The notes: a model not told the origin generated them from the sequence alone. A stretch of 23,994 bases of DNA from Psilocybe azurescens (GCA_023853785.1 JAJIRX010000799.1:1-23994); one strand, 5' to 3'; shown: positions 10,677 through 23,396, counted from the stretch's first letter. Numbers and translations are program-made.

Positions 10677-11084
10677 ATGTCATTTCGATGGTCAACCAAT
10701 ATTCGCACCGCTGAGAGGATCTCTGTCTGGCTTGCTCACCCTCCGCGCTCTATCAACTTATTTGTGGAAATTATCGGGCGCGCCCATCCTTCGCAGGTTG
10801 TGTCTAGACAAACTCGATGTCCAAGACGACACAAACGACAGACAACACCCGTTTTAGTGTGGGCAGTGTCGACTCCCATTTAAGCTACGGTCCATCTGTT
10901 ACGAGGACTGCGTAGAATGAGATGCTTCATTCTGAGCACTTATACTGCCTTTGATAACAGGATCAAACTGTGGGAGCTGCGAGTCTCGACCTCGTCGTCT
11001 CAGTCACTCAGAAATGATCACTGGCTTTTCTACATGGAGAAGCCGCCAATATGTGCCGACAAAAATATCGTTATATATCCTTGA
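10677..11084 (+). pseudogene. Broken coding-like stretch, family unknown
   Basis: One reading frame runs from ATG 10677 to a stop at about 10881-10883, continues after it and includes ATG 10917 to TGA 11082-11084 (55 aa). The second part contains AFDNRIKLWELR, which resembles the end of a WD40 blade, followed by NDHWLFYMEKPPICADKN. There is only one such unit and no second blade is visible, so the resemblance may be chance. It could be a decayed gene or non-coding sequence. Confidence 0.2.
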
Positions 11085-14012
11085 GCTTTCAAGGTCGGGG
11101 ACCAGTGTTCATCTCGCCTACTCTGCGGTGGACATACTCGAGCTGTCGATGCAGCGTCATGGTATAGAATTTTAGTCGAAAATAAATTAGCGCAACTGGG
11201 GGCAAGGTGGGCAGGTTACTTACTTTACTTACTTTACATCCAAAAGCTCTGTCAATACTACTTGCCTCATATGGAAATCACTGCAATTTAATGTAATGTG
11301 AAGCCTGGTCAAGTTCAGAGGCTTGTGTTACTGCCTATATAAATATTTAATTATATGTGTGGCAATGTAAGTGCCAACCACAGTATGATCTGAAGCCCCA
11401 GAAAGGGTTTGCTTCTATGGTGGCCGAGGGACACGCTTGTGAAAGGAAGGCCGGTGAATATCCTGGCATATATTCCCTGTTCCCTGAAGAAGCTCTGGAA
11501 GGTATCAGTAGTCCATTAACCCTGGACAACGGTTGAACGTGTTGGTGTATTGCGGACTGGACAGCTAACAACATTATTTGTCATCTTCAACTACTCTTAC
11601 AACTCTTACGATACTCTCCTTTATCTATCATTCCAACTGCATTAGACCCACATGCTTATTCTTCTGAGTTCCGAGCACGGATCTCCTTTGTCTGGACCAG
11701 CTGATGGCGTTCCATTATCTGTGTTTACAAAGCATATCAATATCATCATCGGGTAACAGCTTCGAGTAGGAATGTCGAACCACTGATATGAACATATTGA
11801 TTATCAAGTTTGACTGTGCGAGAATACCTTCCAATCAACATGACCGTACACATCAACAGAACAGTTTTCCTTGGCCGGTTAGAAATATCTCAGCGTTATT
11901 GTAAGTCACTACCTGTTAGAATAGCCAAGAGTATTACTATCAGCATCTTGTACAAAATCCTAAACAAATTCGGTTCAATCTATTTTTACTCGTACCGTTG
12001 AATGAGGAGCATGCCAAGAAATTGTTCCCGGGCCGATGCTCCTGTCTCGCGGCCAGAGGGCGACCGTGATACTCTGGGACTGGAGTAAAACCAACAGACG
12101 TCTGTCTCACTTGTTACAGACTATAGATCGGCTAGGGTGGCGCCTATGCCAAGATCCAGGCTCACCCAAAAATTTTCACAGTAAAATGAGTAGTTACCTA
12201 CAGTATTTTCTATGGAGGAAAATGATTATTAAGCAAAAACACACAAAATGAAACACCATTGACAAGTGAAATAAGGCATGGACGCCATAGAGACTCGGAG
12301 AAAATACTAGAAAATACTCGTGTGCCATTGCTTAGAAATTACATGATAAGTACACCCTGAAGTTTGAACATGGCTTGAACTTATTTGCTTGGAAAGGCCT
12401 GGCGAATCTCTCTAGCAAATGAAAAAGAATGGAATTGCTTAAGGTGTCATAGCGAGCTGAGATCTAGAATTGGACCGAAGCCTGGATAGTGTAAAGGAGG
12501 GGCGACGTTGTAATCCGTCGGACTCGGTCGGAGTCTGTTCCGGCGAATAACTTGTGAGGCAGGAAAACAGTTAGACTTGGCCAATAGATTGTCAAACTTA
12601 TCAGTGCATACTCTGATCACATTGCTTCAGTCAAGTATCCGCGCTAGCGGGGTCATTGTGTTGGCTGGGCGCGGAAGTATATGAGAGCACATGGTGCTCT
12701 ACGATGCTTCATAAGACAGGCTACCGAGGAGGTCATTTATCCATGAAGCGCGTGGACATGTTATGCTTTGGATACACCAGAATTATCTTGTATCCACCTT
12801 TATGGAGATTTCCTGACACTCGCTGTCGCAGCCCAGATAGCAGAGAAACAGGTGCTAGCACATAGTGGAAGGCAATCCAAGGTCATTCCTGGTCATGCAC
12901 ATTGCTCACATCTTGGTCGTCTTGGTCTTACACCTGAGTTTGCTATCTGTTGCCCTCCACGTTTTTGCAAGGATGCTGTAGTATGTGTGTACGGTCGGTG
13001 TGGTTTGACCATAATTCAACGGGAAACTTAGCTGAGGTCGGCAGAGGTCAGCGAATTGTGTGGTAGGCGAGCTTGAGGAGCTCAAGGGAGTCGGGGCTAA
13101 CGGATCGGTAACTGGACAATTAATTGAGAAGACAGAGTATTGAATTGGGCAGAGTCCAGACGGGGATTCGTCGAGTTTCGCATTGCATGTCCAGTATGGA
13201 TAGAGGTCCTGCCACTATCGTATGTCGCCGTGCGTATGCAGTATCATGCAGTGTGTATGCTCGCCAGAGTCGCCACTGGTGCAGCTGGTTATAGACCGCA
13301 CGTCGATGGCCTCACACATTGCCGAATCGCCAAGCGCTATGGAGCACGCGATCCTTTGTGGTGCCTTTGTAATAGAGAAAATCCTCGTCGCATCGACCTA
13401 GGTCAGGCCGGGTAGGGCCGGGTTCAAGTCAGTTCAAATGGGTCGTTGGGTTCGAGAGAAATCGGCAGGCTCCACTATCATTAGAGTTTAGCAAACATCT
13501 AGACGCATGCGAATCGCCATATCTCTCTATTGATAGTCATCACCGCCTCAGGTTATATACGAGCATAAATTCTGATAATTTGGACTCGATGGCGATTCTG
13601 GTACTCGGAGGTTTCCATCCGGAGAAAGTGCTTATCTCCAGAAAGTTATGGCCGTTTTATTTATTTTTGTTGGTCCTGGCGGCAATCAAGGGAGTTTGGA
13701 AACAGGAATGATGGGTTTGCGTTTACCTAAGCTGTACTTTGCTTTGCCCACTCTGTTACCTTTAGCGCGCCATGTGCGGCATTTCATGGCATTTCTTTGG
13801 ATTCTATGTTAATCTACGCTACTTCTGTACTGGCTAAGTTCCTATCCATATGGGCAGACACCAAGAAGCACGATGTTCAACTCCCTTTAGCAGTTCAATC
13901 TCCCGATCTCTTGGACGACATCCCACCTCGACCAGCCCATGATTCGCTCATATAACAGTGGCACTTGCCCGCTGACTTCTGTTCTTGCATCCCCACTTTG
14001 TCAAATCGGTCA

Positions 14013-14031
14013 ATTCACTTCTTAAGTGAAT
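14013..14031. repeat. Perfect 8-bp inverted repeat in the OPT leader
   Basis: ATTCACTT, 3-nt spacer, AAGTGAAT. It ends 21 nt before the OPT start codon, so it could be a binding site for a dimeric factor or a small hairpin in the 5' UTR. Confidence 0.5.
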
Positions 14032-14052
14032 CCATAAGTGGGCTCTAGTGCA

Positions 14053-17000
14053 ATGAGTACCGCCATTGATAGGGACACCACTGTTCTCCACCGTGAGCCG
14101 AGCTACAACGAGAAGCGCGAAGATTCTTTGGAAGAGGCACCCCTTGAGGAGAAGGAGGATAGATACGAGGACCATGACGTGTATGTGCTACTTCGGTGAT
14201 GCACGCTGTAGTCAAAGCTAACAACCACTTCAACAGCTCAAAACCATTCCCTGTCGATCCTGATGAATGGGAGGAAACACATCAACTTTCCTTCAGGCAC
14301 TACCGCTTCCTCATTATCCTCGATATATGTAGACTGAAACTTGCTCATCAGGGCTGTATTTGTTGGATGCGTATTGGGTTCTATTGTCGGCGCGTCCAAC
14401 ATTTATCTTGGTCTGAAGACCGGATTCACTTTCGGAGCTCAGTTGTTCGGAGTAAGTTTTTCGCAATACATGTTGATCATCTACTCATAATGATCCCAAG
14501 GCCATCTTCGGTTTTGCCATCTTGAAAGCCCTCTCTAAGGCTTTGCCTGACAGCGGACTTCTTGGCTTTTTGGGGGGACCTTTCGGACCCAAAGAGAATT
14601 GTACCGTTCAATCGTCAGTTTAATTTCTCTTTCCCCTCTTACCTCTGGCTTATATCAGTTTTGACCTCTAGTGCAGCTACCGGTTGGTCAAAGTTACAAT
14701 TTTTAGTGTGGATCGTCGAGCTCATATCAAATTATAGCTGCTGGAGGCTTGGGTATCCTCATGGTCAGCGCCGTTCCAGCGATGTACCAACTTAACCTTC
14801 TCTCCGACGATCCTTCGAAAGATATAGGCAAACTGATCGCACTTGTTTCATGCACTGCCTTCTTTGGTGTCTTCTTTGTTATTCCGCTGAGGAAATACTT
14901 TATCGTACATCAAAAGTTGACGTTCCCAACACCTGCTGCAACTGTAAGTGGAACTCTTAATACGTGGCTTGTTTGAGTGCTCATAGGTTTACCTTTAAGG
15001 CTTACACCATCCGCTCGCTCCATCGCGGCAAGTCCGGTGCAGCTGCTGCTAGAAAGAAATCCCTCGCTCTCCTATACTCCTTCTGCGCTGTCTTCGTTTT
15101 CAAGGTCGTCAGTGGATATGCACCTGGAATCGTAAGTCTTAGTCTACAAAGATGTCCCAGTTTTATCATCTAATTTCCTCTTCAGCTCTATGATTGGCAT
15201 ATCGGTTGGACGCTGTACCGACTAGGCTTCACCAGTATGATCAATTTGGAGAATTACGGATGGTGGATTCAATGTAAGGACCTGCCACTGTTCTCTTTAG
15301 TCACATCTAATTTCAATCGGCGTAGTTACCCCCGCCTTCTTCGGTGCTGGTATGCTCAGTGGTTTGAACGCCAGCTGGAGTTTCTGTAAGCTCAGGCTCT
15401 CTCATCTATCCTTCTCATACCCTGACATTGGGCAACAGTCGGTGGTACCGTTTTAGCCTGGGGCATTAGTAGGTACACTTTACCTGCATCTGATCTTTGT
15501 AGCTAATAGAGCATCCAGTTTCCCCGTCTCTGATCAAGAATGGACTTGCTTTTGGAAAGCCTATCAGCGAAGAATACCCTCTCGTCACATACATGTCCAT
15601 GTCACTATCGGACCCCAACTCGTATGCAGAGACACCCTCGCCACGCTATTGGCTCTTGTGGCCTGGTGTCCTCATCATGTTGATGTACTCTTTCGCCGAT
15701 GTTATTATCACTTGCATACCCATCGTCCGCAGTTCGTTTTTGTCCATTCTCAGTGAAAAGATACCATACTCATATTGCCTTAGACATGGGAATTCCTTCG
15801 ATGAGCCCTCGTTCATGGTTCAAACCTTCAGATCCTGACGCCGAAGACGAAGATAAAGTGTGTACCTATCTTACCATTGCTGAAGATGATTCTAATTCTT
15901 ACACAAAATTTCTAGACACCAATGGCAGATCGCATTCCCACTTCATGGTGGACGATAGGCTTGCTCTTGAGCACTGTTATGTCGTGTGCCATTCTCGCCA
16001 CTCAATTCCACATGAACGTCGGAGAGGCCATTCTCGCTCTCCTTCTTGGCTTCCTGTTCTCCTTCATCGGTATTCAGTCCTCCGGGTACACCGATGTCAA
16101 TCCCGTATCTACAGTCGCCAAGGCATCGCAACTCATCTTTGGAGGTATCTCCAAGGGTACTGGTCTTGCAATCCATCCTGCGCAGACACTCAACATGACT
16201 GCTGGTGTCATCGCTGCTGGATCTGCGGCTCAAGCCACTGACATGACTGGAGATCTGAAGACCGGTTACCTGCTCCGAGCCAAACCAAAAATCAGTTCAT
16301 CGCACAGCTTTGTGGCTCTGTCGTCTCTATCTTTTTGACTTGCGGATTGTTTATCCTCTTTACGAAGGCTTCTCCTTGTATCATGTACGTATCATTTCCG
16401 TTCAACATCCCTACTAGCCAAATACTTATTAGACCTATTTATTAGTCACCCTGATGAGGACGGTTAGTTTGATCTGGGGTTCTAATTGTTTGATGAGCCA
16501 ATCTAAGTCATTCCCGTAGGCCCACCTTGCACGTATGGCGCCCCTCTGTTGCCGCCTGGGCTGCTGTAGCTATTGCAGTCACGGCCCCAAAATTGCGTAC
16601 GTGTATACATCTAATTATGCTCTGCATTTGACTCAACCTGCCTTCATAGCTATCCCTGCTTCGTCCGGTTATACCGCCATTGGTCTTGCTATTTTCAGCG
16701 TCGTTTGTCTTGTTGTCAAGGTAAGGGAATATTCTTTCCATCGTTCCTTCATCTGTGCTTACTAGTCGTTCTGCTAGACCTACTGGGTGCCCAAGAAGTA
16801 TTGGGGCTACTTTCCCAACTGGGTAAGCATCCTTTTCTAGCATGCGCATGCCGTTCAGGTTGCCTAACGGTAGTGCTTCTTGTAGAACGCCGTCGGCCTT
16901 GCATTTGTCGTACCTAACCTCTATTACTCAATCGCTATGGCCGTTGGATCGACTTTCAACCACTTCTGGCTGCTCCGCAACCCCGCCGGCTACGATATGT

Positions 17001-17262
17001 ACATGTTTGCTGTCTCGGTAAGTTTATTTTGCTCCTTTCGATCTAGTTGTCCTCAGAAGCTCATTATCGTGTCATTAGGCTGGTATGCTTGCTGGTGAGG
17101 GTCTCGGCGGTGTTCTCCAAGCTCTTCTTGCTATTGCAGGTGTTGATGGTCAAGGTATGTTTCTTTGTGCCGTTTGGCCTGAGACACGATTCTCATCGCC
17201 GCCTTTTAATCACAGCATATGGAACCGCCATTGGTTGCCCCGGCATGGAGTTCTGCGGATGA
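14053..17262 (+). CDS. OPT-family oligopeptide/YSL-like transporter
   Basis: Proton-coupled multi-span membrane carrier for small peptides, glutathione or metal chelates. I trace 20 exons: 14053-14180, 14237-14296, 14352-14451, 14501-14613, 14672-14682, 14738-14943, 15000-15131, 15186-15273, 15326-15385, 15439-15468, 15519-15731, 15784-15857, 15916-16384, 16446-16462, 16520-16596, 16650-16720, 16778-16822, 16886-17017, 17079-17154 and 17216-17262. Total is 716 aa with two restored bases. Blocks: acidic N-terminus, SIVGASNIYLGLKTGFTFGA (about 76-95), PLRKYFIVHQKLTFPTPAAT, YTDVNPVSTVAKASQLIFGG and FNHFWLLRNPAGYDMYMF near the end. Predicted helices span most of the chain. Exon 5 (11 nt) and exon 14 (17 nt) are very small. 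The second intron starts GC (14297). Frame breaks occur at 16287-16291 (A5) and 16541-16545 (CCCCT). The exon 11/12 boundary is the least certain join. Confidence 0.87.
16287..16291 (+). other. Apparent 1-bp frame disruption in OPT gene (first)
   Basis: Five A where six would give LLRAKPKNQFIAQLCG; the frame before and after both carry OPT-family sequence. Confidence 0.7.
16541..16545 (+). other. Apparent 1-bp frame disruption in OPT gene (second)
   Basis: CCCCT run. Upstream frame reads PPCTYGAP and downstream frame reads SVAAWAAVAIAVTAPK; the usual family block is C-x-[FY]-x-A-P-S-V-x-A-W, so one base is missing between them. Confidence 0.65.
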
Positions 17263-17498
17263 GAGCTTTTTTCTCCAATCATGATTCATATACGCTCTAT
17301 CCATTTCTCATGATAGTAACCAACAATTATCTAAATTGCGCTTTGTATTATAATGTTCAGATATTTATGTTTTTTTTTGATACATCCACTCGATCTAATA
17401 TATATATATGTTCTATTGTTTCCCCAGTGCAGTAGTTGACGTTTTAAAGAGAGTAGGGGTTACACTTCTACTCTAACCTAAGAAATCATCAAATTAGA

Positions 17499-19254
17499 TC
17501 AGAGGCCTTGAACACCATATAGAGCCATCTTTAGACAGTCCTTACGCCCTGGTTGCTTTCCCATATTTCCTTTCTTGATGTCGATCTTCTTGATATTGCT
17601 CACCTGTCCTCCCAGGCAAGCCACCCTCCTTATTTTGACGAGGTTAAGCAATCTCTTCCCCAGACTGATGTTGCCCAAATCAGATATTGGATCAACGAAG
17701 TTGACATCCCGAGACGAAAGCGTCTGAAGTCTAGGGAACAGCGTCATTCTCTTCCACTCATGCCGGTGGAATATGTCGACAAACCCCCGGTCTGGCAGAT
17801 CGGGACCATGAAGCAGAAGCTGTCGTGTGATAGCAGCGACAGCTTCTCCACCTGCTATGAACGGGGTGAACGTGTGGGCCCAGAAGTTCTGATGCTCGGT
17901 TGCGTTGAATTCGCAGTCGATGAGGAGTTGAAGGTCTCTTATGTATCTGCATGGGAGCGCGAGGGGTTCGACGAGTGCGTGGAATATCTCGTCTGGAGTG
18001 AATGCGGCGTCGTGCGCAACGTTGCCATCGGCGTCGTATTCGCGCATGAAGTCGGCCTGGAGGTTGAATACGAGTGAGGTGCTATTGCGGATGGCGAATG
18101 TGTGGTCGGACATCTGCATGAAGAGAATTTGTCCAAGGGTGGGCTCGTCCTTGTTGAATCTGTTTTGGATCCATGATGTCATGGAGGAGAAATCTGAGGT
18201 GCATATCTCCCAAAGCGAGTGAAAGTAGATGAAGATGTCGCAGGTGGCAGGGACAACGAGCCCGTTGAGTAAATCTGTGCATTGCTTGAATTCCGATCCA
18301 ATGTTGAGCAATTCGAGCAAAGGTAGGCATACATCCGATATTGTACGAGTCCATGGATAAGGAGGATCCAGGTCCTCGCTGCTGTCTTTGGATGAGAGAG
18401 ATTGAGCCTGGCAATCTGTCATCGCGTCCTGGAGCGTCAGGCGGCGGAGCTGAGGCAGTTCTGCGAGAATGTCAAGCCAGCTTTGAGGAGTAAGCGCTAC
18501 TTTCGAGCCAACGGGTCCTGTAATTGACAGGTCCTGCAGGGAAGGAAAAAATGTAGGATTTAATGGAAAGAAACAATTGACGAGGTTTAGCGAACGCGTA
18601 TTCCAGCGCGCTTGTGTTTCCATGTCGTATAGACCACTGTGCTCGAGCATTAAACATTCTCGAATGTTGGTAAGCTCCAAGGAAATTTTATCCAGCTGCG
18701 ACAATCTCTGCCTTATGGGCCCCGATTGCAGAAACTTGCCATCGGCTATAGTCAAAGGAGCCGAAAGGCTGCGAGACTTCGACATGGCCCTGCCTAACAA
18801 GTCCGCGTTCTGCGCCGTTTTCCAAAAGTCAATGAAAGATGGCCATACAATCTGGCCGGTGCTTCGATGGATCTCGGTGGGTAGATTCGGGAGGACAAAG
18901 TGGATGCCATCGTTCTTGACGCGCCGTAAGATCATCTTCATCGTCTCTCTCGAAGTTTCGGCCACGCTGAAACACCTCGCCCACATATCAGAGCATCCCA
19001 AACTGATTTTGCGCCACCAACGGCATACTGTGCCTATACGCAAAGAGGCCTCCAGGGCCTTGTGCTTGGGCCGTTTCTTGTCAGGCAGTCCGCAAAAGAG
19101 GAAAATCTCCAGAAGGATTTCGGGAGGAAGATCGTTGATAGAGGGAAATTGCTGAGACGGTCTCGTGATTGCTGCACCAGGCGCGTCAATCCCAAAAACC
19201 GTATCCGGAGTCGACCAGCCGAAGACGGGCTACGTTCTTTAACAAAGAATCCAT
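17499..19254 (-). CDS. F-box protein (SCF substrate adaptor type)
   Basis: Probable substrate receptor of an SCF ubiquitin ligase; target unknown. The main exon 19171-17499 is one long open frame with an F-box at about residues 22-65: INDLPPEILLEIFLFC, then LRIGTVCRWWRKISLG. The rest is an LRR-like region with repeated L-x-x-L patterns (SLQDLSITG, LPQLRRLTLQDA, LPLLELLNIGSEF), typical of the expanded F-box families of mushrooms. The main frame has no ATG before an upstream stop. I therefore propose a 28-nt first exon at 19254-19227 (MDSLLKNVA...) and a 55-nt intron, giving 566 aa with all phases correct; this start is tentative. It converges with the OPT gene. Confidence 0.8.
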
Positions 19255-19392
19255 ATGCACCACTATGACCTATTTACTTAATCAATCAAACGAGGAAAAG
19301 ATAGGAAGTAAACGCACGGATTGTTAAATGAAAGATGGAGCATCCGAGGGGTGGAAGAAGTAGGGTACACGTTACCCGAAGTGCGACACCGT

Positions 19393-19768
19393 TTATATGT
19401 GATGTCCCCGTGCCATTGTCCTAAAGTATGAAACAATGAGTATCTGGGTGGCACAGATTCCTCCGAGGACTAAAGCTTTAATCATGGGCCCCTGTAACCG
19501 GCCAACATTCACGGCCATTTTGACCTCTTGAAGGTCATTTTCTCCGTATTTCGCATGAGAAGATCGCGATAAAAAAATGACCCCCAGTAGGCCCTGTAGC
19601 ATCGCCGCGCTCTTTTCCATGAAGCCATTGTCCAAGATTGAATCAAATATTGTTTAACTCAACTGTGGCAGAGCATTCAGAAAGGAAACACATGAACGAA
19701 AACAAATATTACATACCAAGTTGTCTGAGGATGAATTCAATCCACGACAGTATCCAACTTCGAGCCAT
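19393..19768 (-). CDS. Possible small membrane protein, family unknown
   Basis: The sure part is an ORF from ATG 19620 to 19393 (75 aa) with two hydrophobic segments, MLQGLLGVIFL and MIKALVLGGICATQILIVSYF, joined by a charged loop (HAKYGENDLQEVK). A good upstream exon exists at 19768-19717 (MARSWILSWIEFILRQL) with a textbook 54-nt intron (GTATGT...CCACAG). Exon 2 then needs one base fewer in the A run at 19653-19655 to continue through TIFDSILDNGFMEK into this ORF. With that change it would be 106 aa. Not recognised; it could be non-coding. Confidence 0.35.
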
Positions 19769-19958
19769 CAATGTCGAATGAACTTGAGCATTTTAGAGTC
19801 ATCAGATGAAGATTAAAATCGTTTGCAGCTCAAGACGAATGTTGCAGACGCTTGAAGATCACACAAGTTTGCAGTTTAAGAGAAATGAATTAAATAGATA
19901 TACATATTGTTACAAAGAACACGCAGAGAGAAGAAAGCAAATGACCAAAAAGAAACCT

Positions 19959-20631
<673 letters not shown>

Positions 20632-20643
20632 CTATCAGAAGGG

Positions 20644-20820
20644 ATTATATAGAGACGCGTTGATTTGTTCTTGTTTGAAACAACGCGTCTTTGTTGATCG
20701 CAGAGGACGCGTTTGTTTGGTCACATGAGCGTGGAAACTGATTTCAAAACCTTATTTCGTTTGTTGTTTATATGCTTTGGTATGGCTCGTGCGTTTCTCA
20801 CTCTTACCACTATAAATACA
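20644..20820. promoter_or_regulatory. Bidirectional H2B-H2A promoter with three MCB boxes
   Basis: ACGCGT lies at 20655-20660, 20683-20688 and 20707-20712, three copies within 58 bp; this is the MluI cell-cycle box bound by MBF at G1/S. TATA boxes flank them: a minus-strand TATATAA-type box at 20644-20652, about 80 nt before the H2B start, and TATAAATA at 20811-20818, about 100 nt before the H2A start. A further ACGCGT sits in an H2B intron (20185-20190). Factor binding is inferred from the motif. Confidence 0.7.
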
Positions 20821-20917
20821 GGAAGACGATGGCGGCTCCTCCACTTACCCTCTTGCTTTATCTCCACCACCACAGTCTCAACCAACCCACTCTCACCCAC
20901 TAACACTACAATCAACA

Positions 20918-21516
<599 letters not shown>

Positions 21517-21681
21517 ATTTTTCTTCATTTCTTTTTACTTGTATTTTCCGTTGAGGTTGTATTGCACTTTGTATTATTTTTCTTTCCTAATTATTAAACC
21601 TTTTACACCGGACTCCTGTGTTTTGCTGTCTTTTCTCATTGAGAAAGTAGAAGACTGATTGAATTGTAGGTTTTGTCGACA

Positions 21682-23396
21682 TCACCATTCCCTCAAACTT
21701 CCGTCTTCGCCCTTCCATACCGGATTTTTCCAAGCCTCTTCGTCCTGCACATGTCTTGCGGATTTCTTTCTCACCAGTTGTTCGTTTATCTCTATCCCAA
21801 GACCGGGTCCTTGTAATTCATCGAATAGAGTCGAAACTGTGATTCGACCTGATCTCTCACCTTGCAACATCTCAATGTGGCCACCTTCTACATCGAAGAT
21901 CTTTGTGTCTATGAGGTACGTGTGCAAGTCTGCCACATTTGCTTGGTTGTAGTGTATCTAATCATTCAGATCACATAAGATTTTTCACGGACATCGGTCA
22001 TCATAGTGGCTTTCTCACCTCCCAGCTCATTTCTTGGATGAAGACTGCGCAAAAAGTGGTGAATGAAGTCGGTTCTGTAAGCTGTAATCACGGACTTACA
22101 ATTTGGAACCGCAGTCCCCACCTGGATACACGCGGCCAATGCAATCGGACCTAGAGGGCAGTGAGGAGCCACGCCCACATCATATGTCTCCGCCATCGCT
22201 GCTATGCGGTGCAATTCGCTGATTCCACCGCAATGCGATACCTGTGCAATACAGCGATTTAGTCGAATCGGTCATTCTCAGGGCGATGGAAAGGAGGCAA
22301 CCTACATCGGGTTGTGCGATATCGATTGCTCGACTTTCGAAGTAGGGTCGGAAATCTGATCTCGAGAACAGTCTTTCGCCTAGTGCGATAGGTGTGCTGA
22401 CGAGTTTGGCAAGGTCGGCCGTTTCTTGTGGATGTGATGGGAGGAGAGGCTCTGGGATATGCTATGATCAGGTCGTACTCTCAAGGAGTGGAGGTATGGG
22501 TGCTGGAATGGCCGTTTGGCTTACCTTCGATGAAGAATGGTTGATGTGGCTCGAGCAACTTTGCAAGCTGCTTAGCCATACCCTTATGCAATCTCCCGTG
22601 AAAGTCAACACCCACGTCCAATCCTAGAGCACGGACGTCTTTGACTCGTTGCACCGCTGTCTCTAGGACCGTCGGGGAGTCGATCCACGCCACGGATTCT
22701 ACCCACGCTTCAGAATCGGTGTTCCAGTTCCCCACTATGTGGGAGGCGATTACGCTTACCGACGGCGTTCATTTTGACGGCAGTGAAGCCCTGCTCCTTC
22801 CTTCGCTGTGCTTCCGCTATGAGATGCTCGAAGTCGTCTCCTCCAATCCAGCCGTAGACGCGGATGCGGTCGCGCACCTTACCACCTAGCAGCTGGTATA
22901 CTGGGACGCCCAATTTCTTACCTTTGATGTCCCATAGTGCAATATCCAGTCCAGAGAGCGCGCTCTGCAAAGCAACAGTCACTATTAGCAACTGTAATCC
23001 CATTGCTAAAAGAATCCGCTGAGGCCCGAAGGTTCCGCTGGCTCAGCGACGTTCTAGAAACGCATGTTTATTCGGAATACACGAAAGTTGCATACCATCA
23101 GCACTGGTCCTCCTCTGTAGAACCGCCCTCGATATGCAGTCTGCCAAATATCCTGGATGTTGTCGGCATCAGCGCCCACGAATCGCTGGAGGTCGAGGAA
23201 CGCCCCTCGATGGCTTCGGTGTGCCCTTCGAGAGTGCCTTCTCCCCAGCCGACGATCCCGTCGTGCGTTTCGACGCGCACGAATAGCCACCGGGGTGGCA
23301 CCCGGAAGGTCTGAAGCTAAAATGTCAAGCATAGAGATCGGACGGATTCTGGAGGCTGCTGCGTACCTCGATTTTGCTGATGAGAGATGGGGACAT
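21682..23396 (-). CDS. D-galactonate dehydratase-like enzyme (enolase / mandelate racemase superfamily)
   Basis: Mg-dependent dehydration of an aldonate, probably galactonate, to 2-keto-3-deoxy-sugar acid. Exons: 23396-23367, 23316-23096, 22964-22760, 22734-22525, 22451-22306, 22241-22100, 22044-22019, 21957-21861 and 21809-21682; 401 aa with one restored base. The capping-domain block [20 protein letters not shown] is followed by [26 protein letters not shown] and [10 protein letters not shown] (catalytic Lys strand). Metal ligands are in [18 protein letters not shown] and [29 protein letters not shown] and [14 protein letters not shown] (general-base His) match DgoD closely, as does the C-terminal [10 protein letters not shown]. 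Start: the 30-nt first exon [10 protein letters not shown] joins in phase to [10 protein letters not shown]. Frame breaks at the C4 run 23203-23206. An L-galactonate or other aldonate role is also possible. Confidence 0.9.
23203..23206 (-). other. Apparent 1-bp frame disruption in galactonate dehydratase
   Basis: Run of four C (G on the coding strand) where five would give [20 protein letters not shown]; the observed frame diverges to [10 protein letters not shown], while the next frame carries the conserved residues up to the splice donor. Confidence 0.72.

Larger units (their letters stand above)
10401..14052. other. 3.6-kb gene-poor region with degraded coding-like stretches
   Basis: No intact gene recognised. 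Coding-like pieces: 10677-11084 plus, one frame broken by a stop near 10881; 11398-11520 plus, a short ORF whose codons look protein-like (AGEYPGIYSLFPEEALEG); 12656-13031 plus, overlapping frames. Simple repeats include (ACTT/TACT)n near 11216-11236 and a GGCCGGGT duplication near 13408-13424. I see no LTR pair, terminal inverted repeat, reverse transcriptase or transposase motif. The right end should contain the OPT promoter. Confidence 0.45.

Noticed and set aside
12656..13031. Overlapping plus-strand ORFs of 69 and 87 aa
   Set aside because: No recognisable domain and frames broken by stops; mentioned only as part of the gene-poor region.
13400..13460. GGTTCAAGTC and GGGTTCGAG, resembling tRNA B boxes
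   Set aside because: No matching A box or acceptor-stem pairing at the right distance; simple GGCCGGGT duplication instead.
14297..14340. Alternative OPT exon 2 extension (RHYRFLIILDI) ending at a GT near 14329
   Set aside because: It would leave an intron of about 22 nt and insert residues into the conserved FRAVFVGC block.
17553..18222. Plus-strand ORFs of 93-174 aa
   Set aside because: Antisense to the F-box protein exon; no family resemblance.
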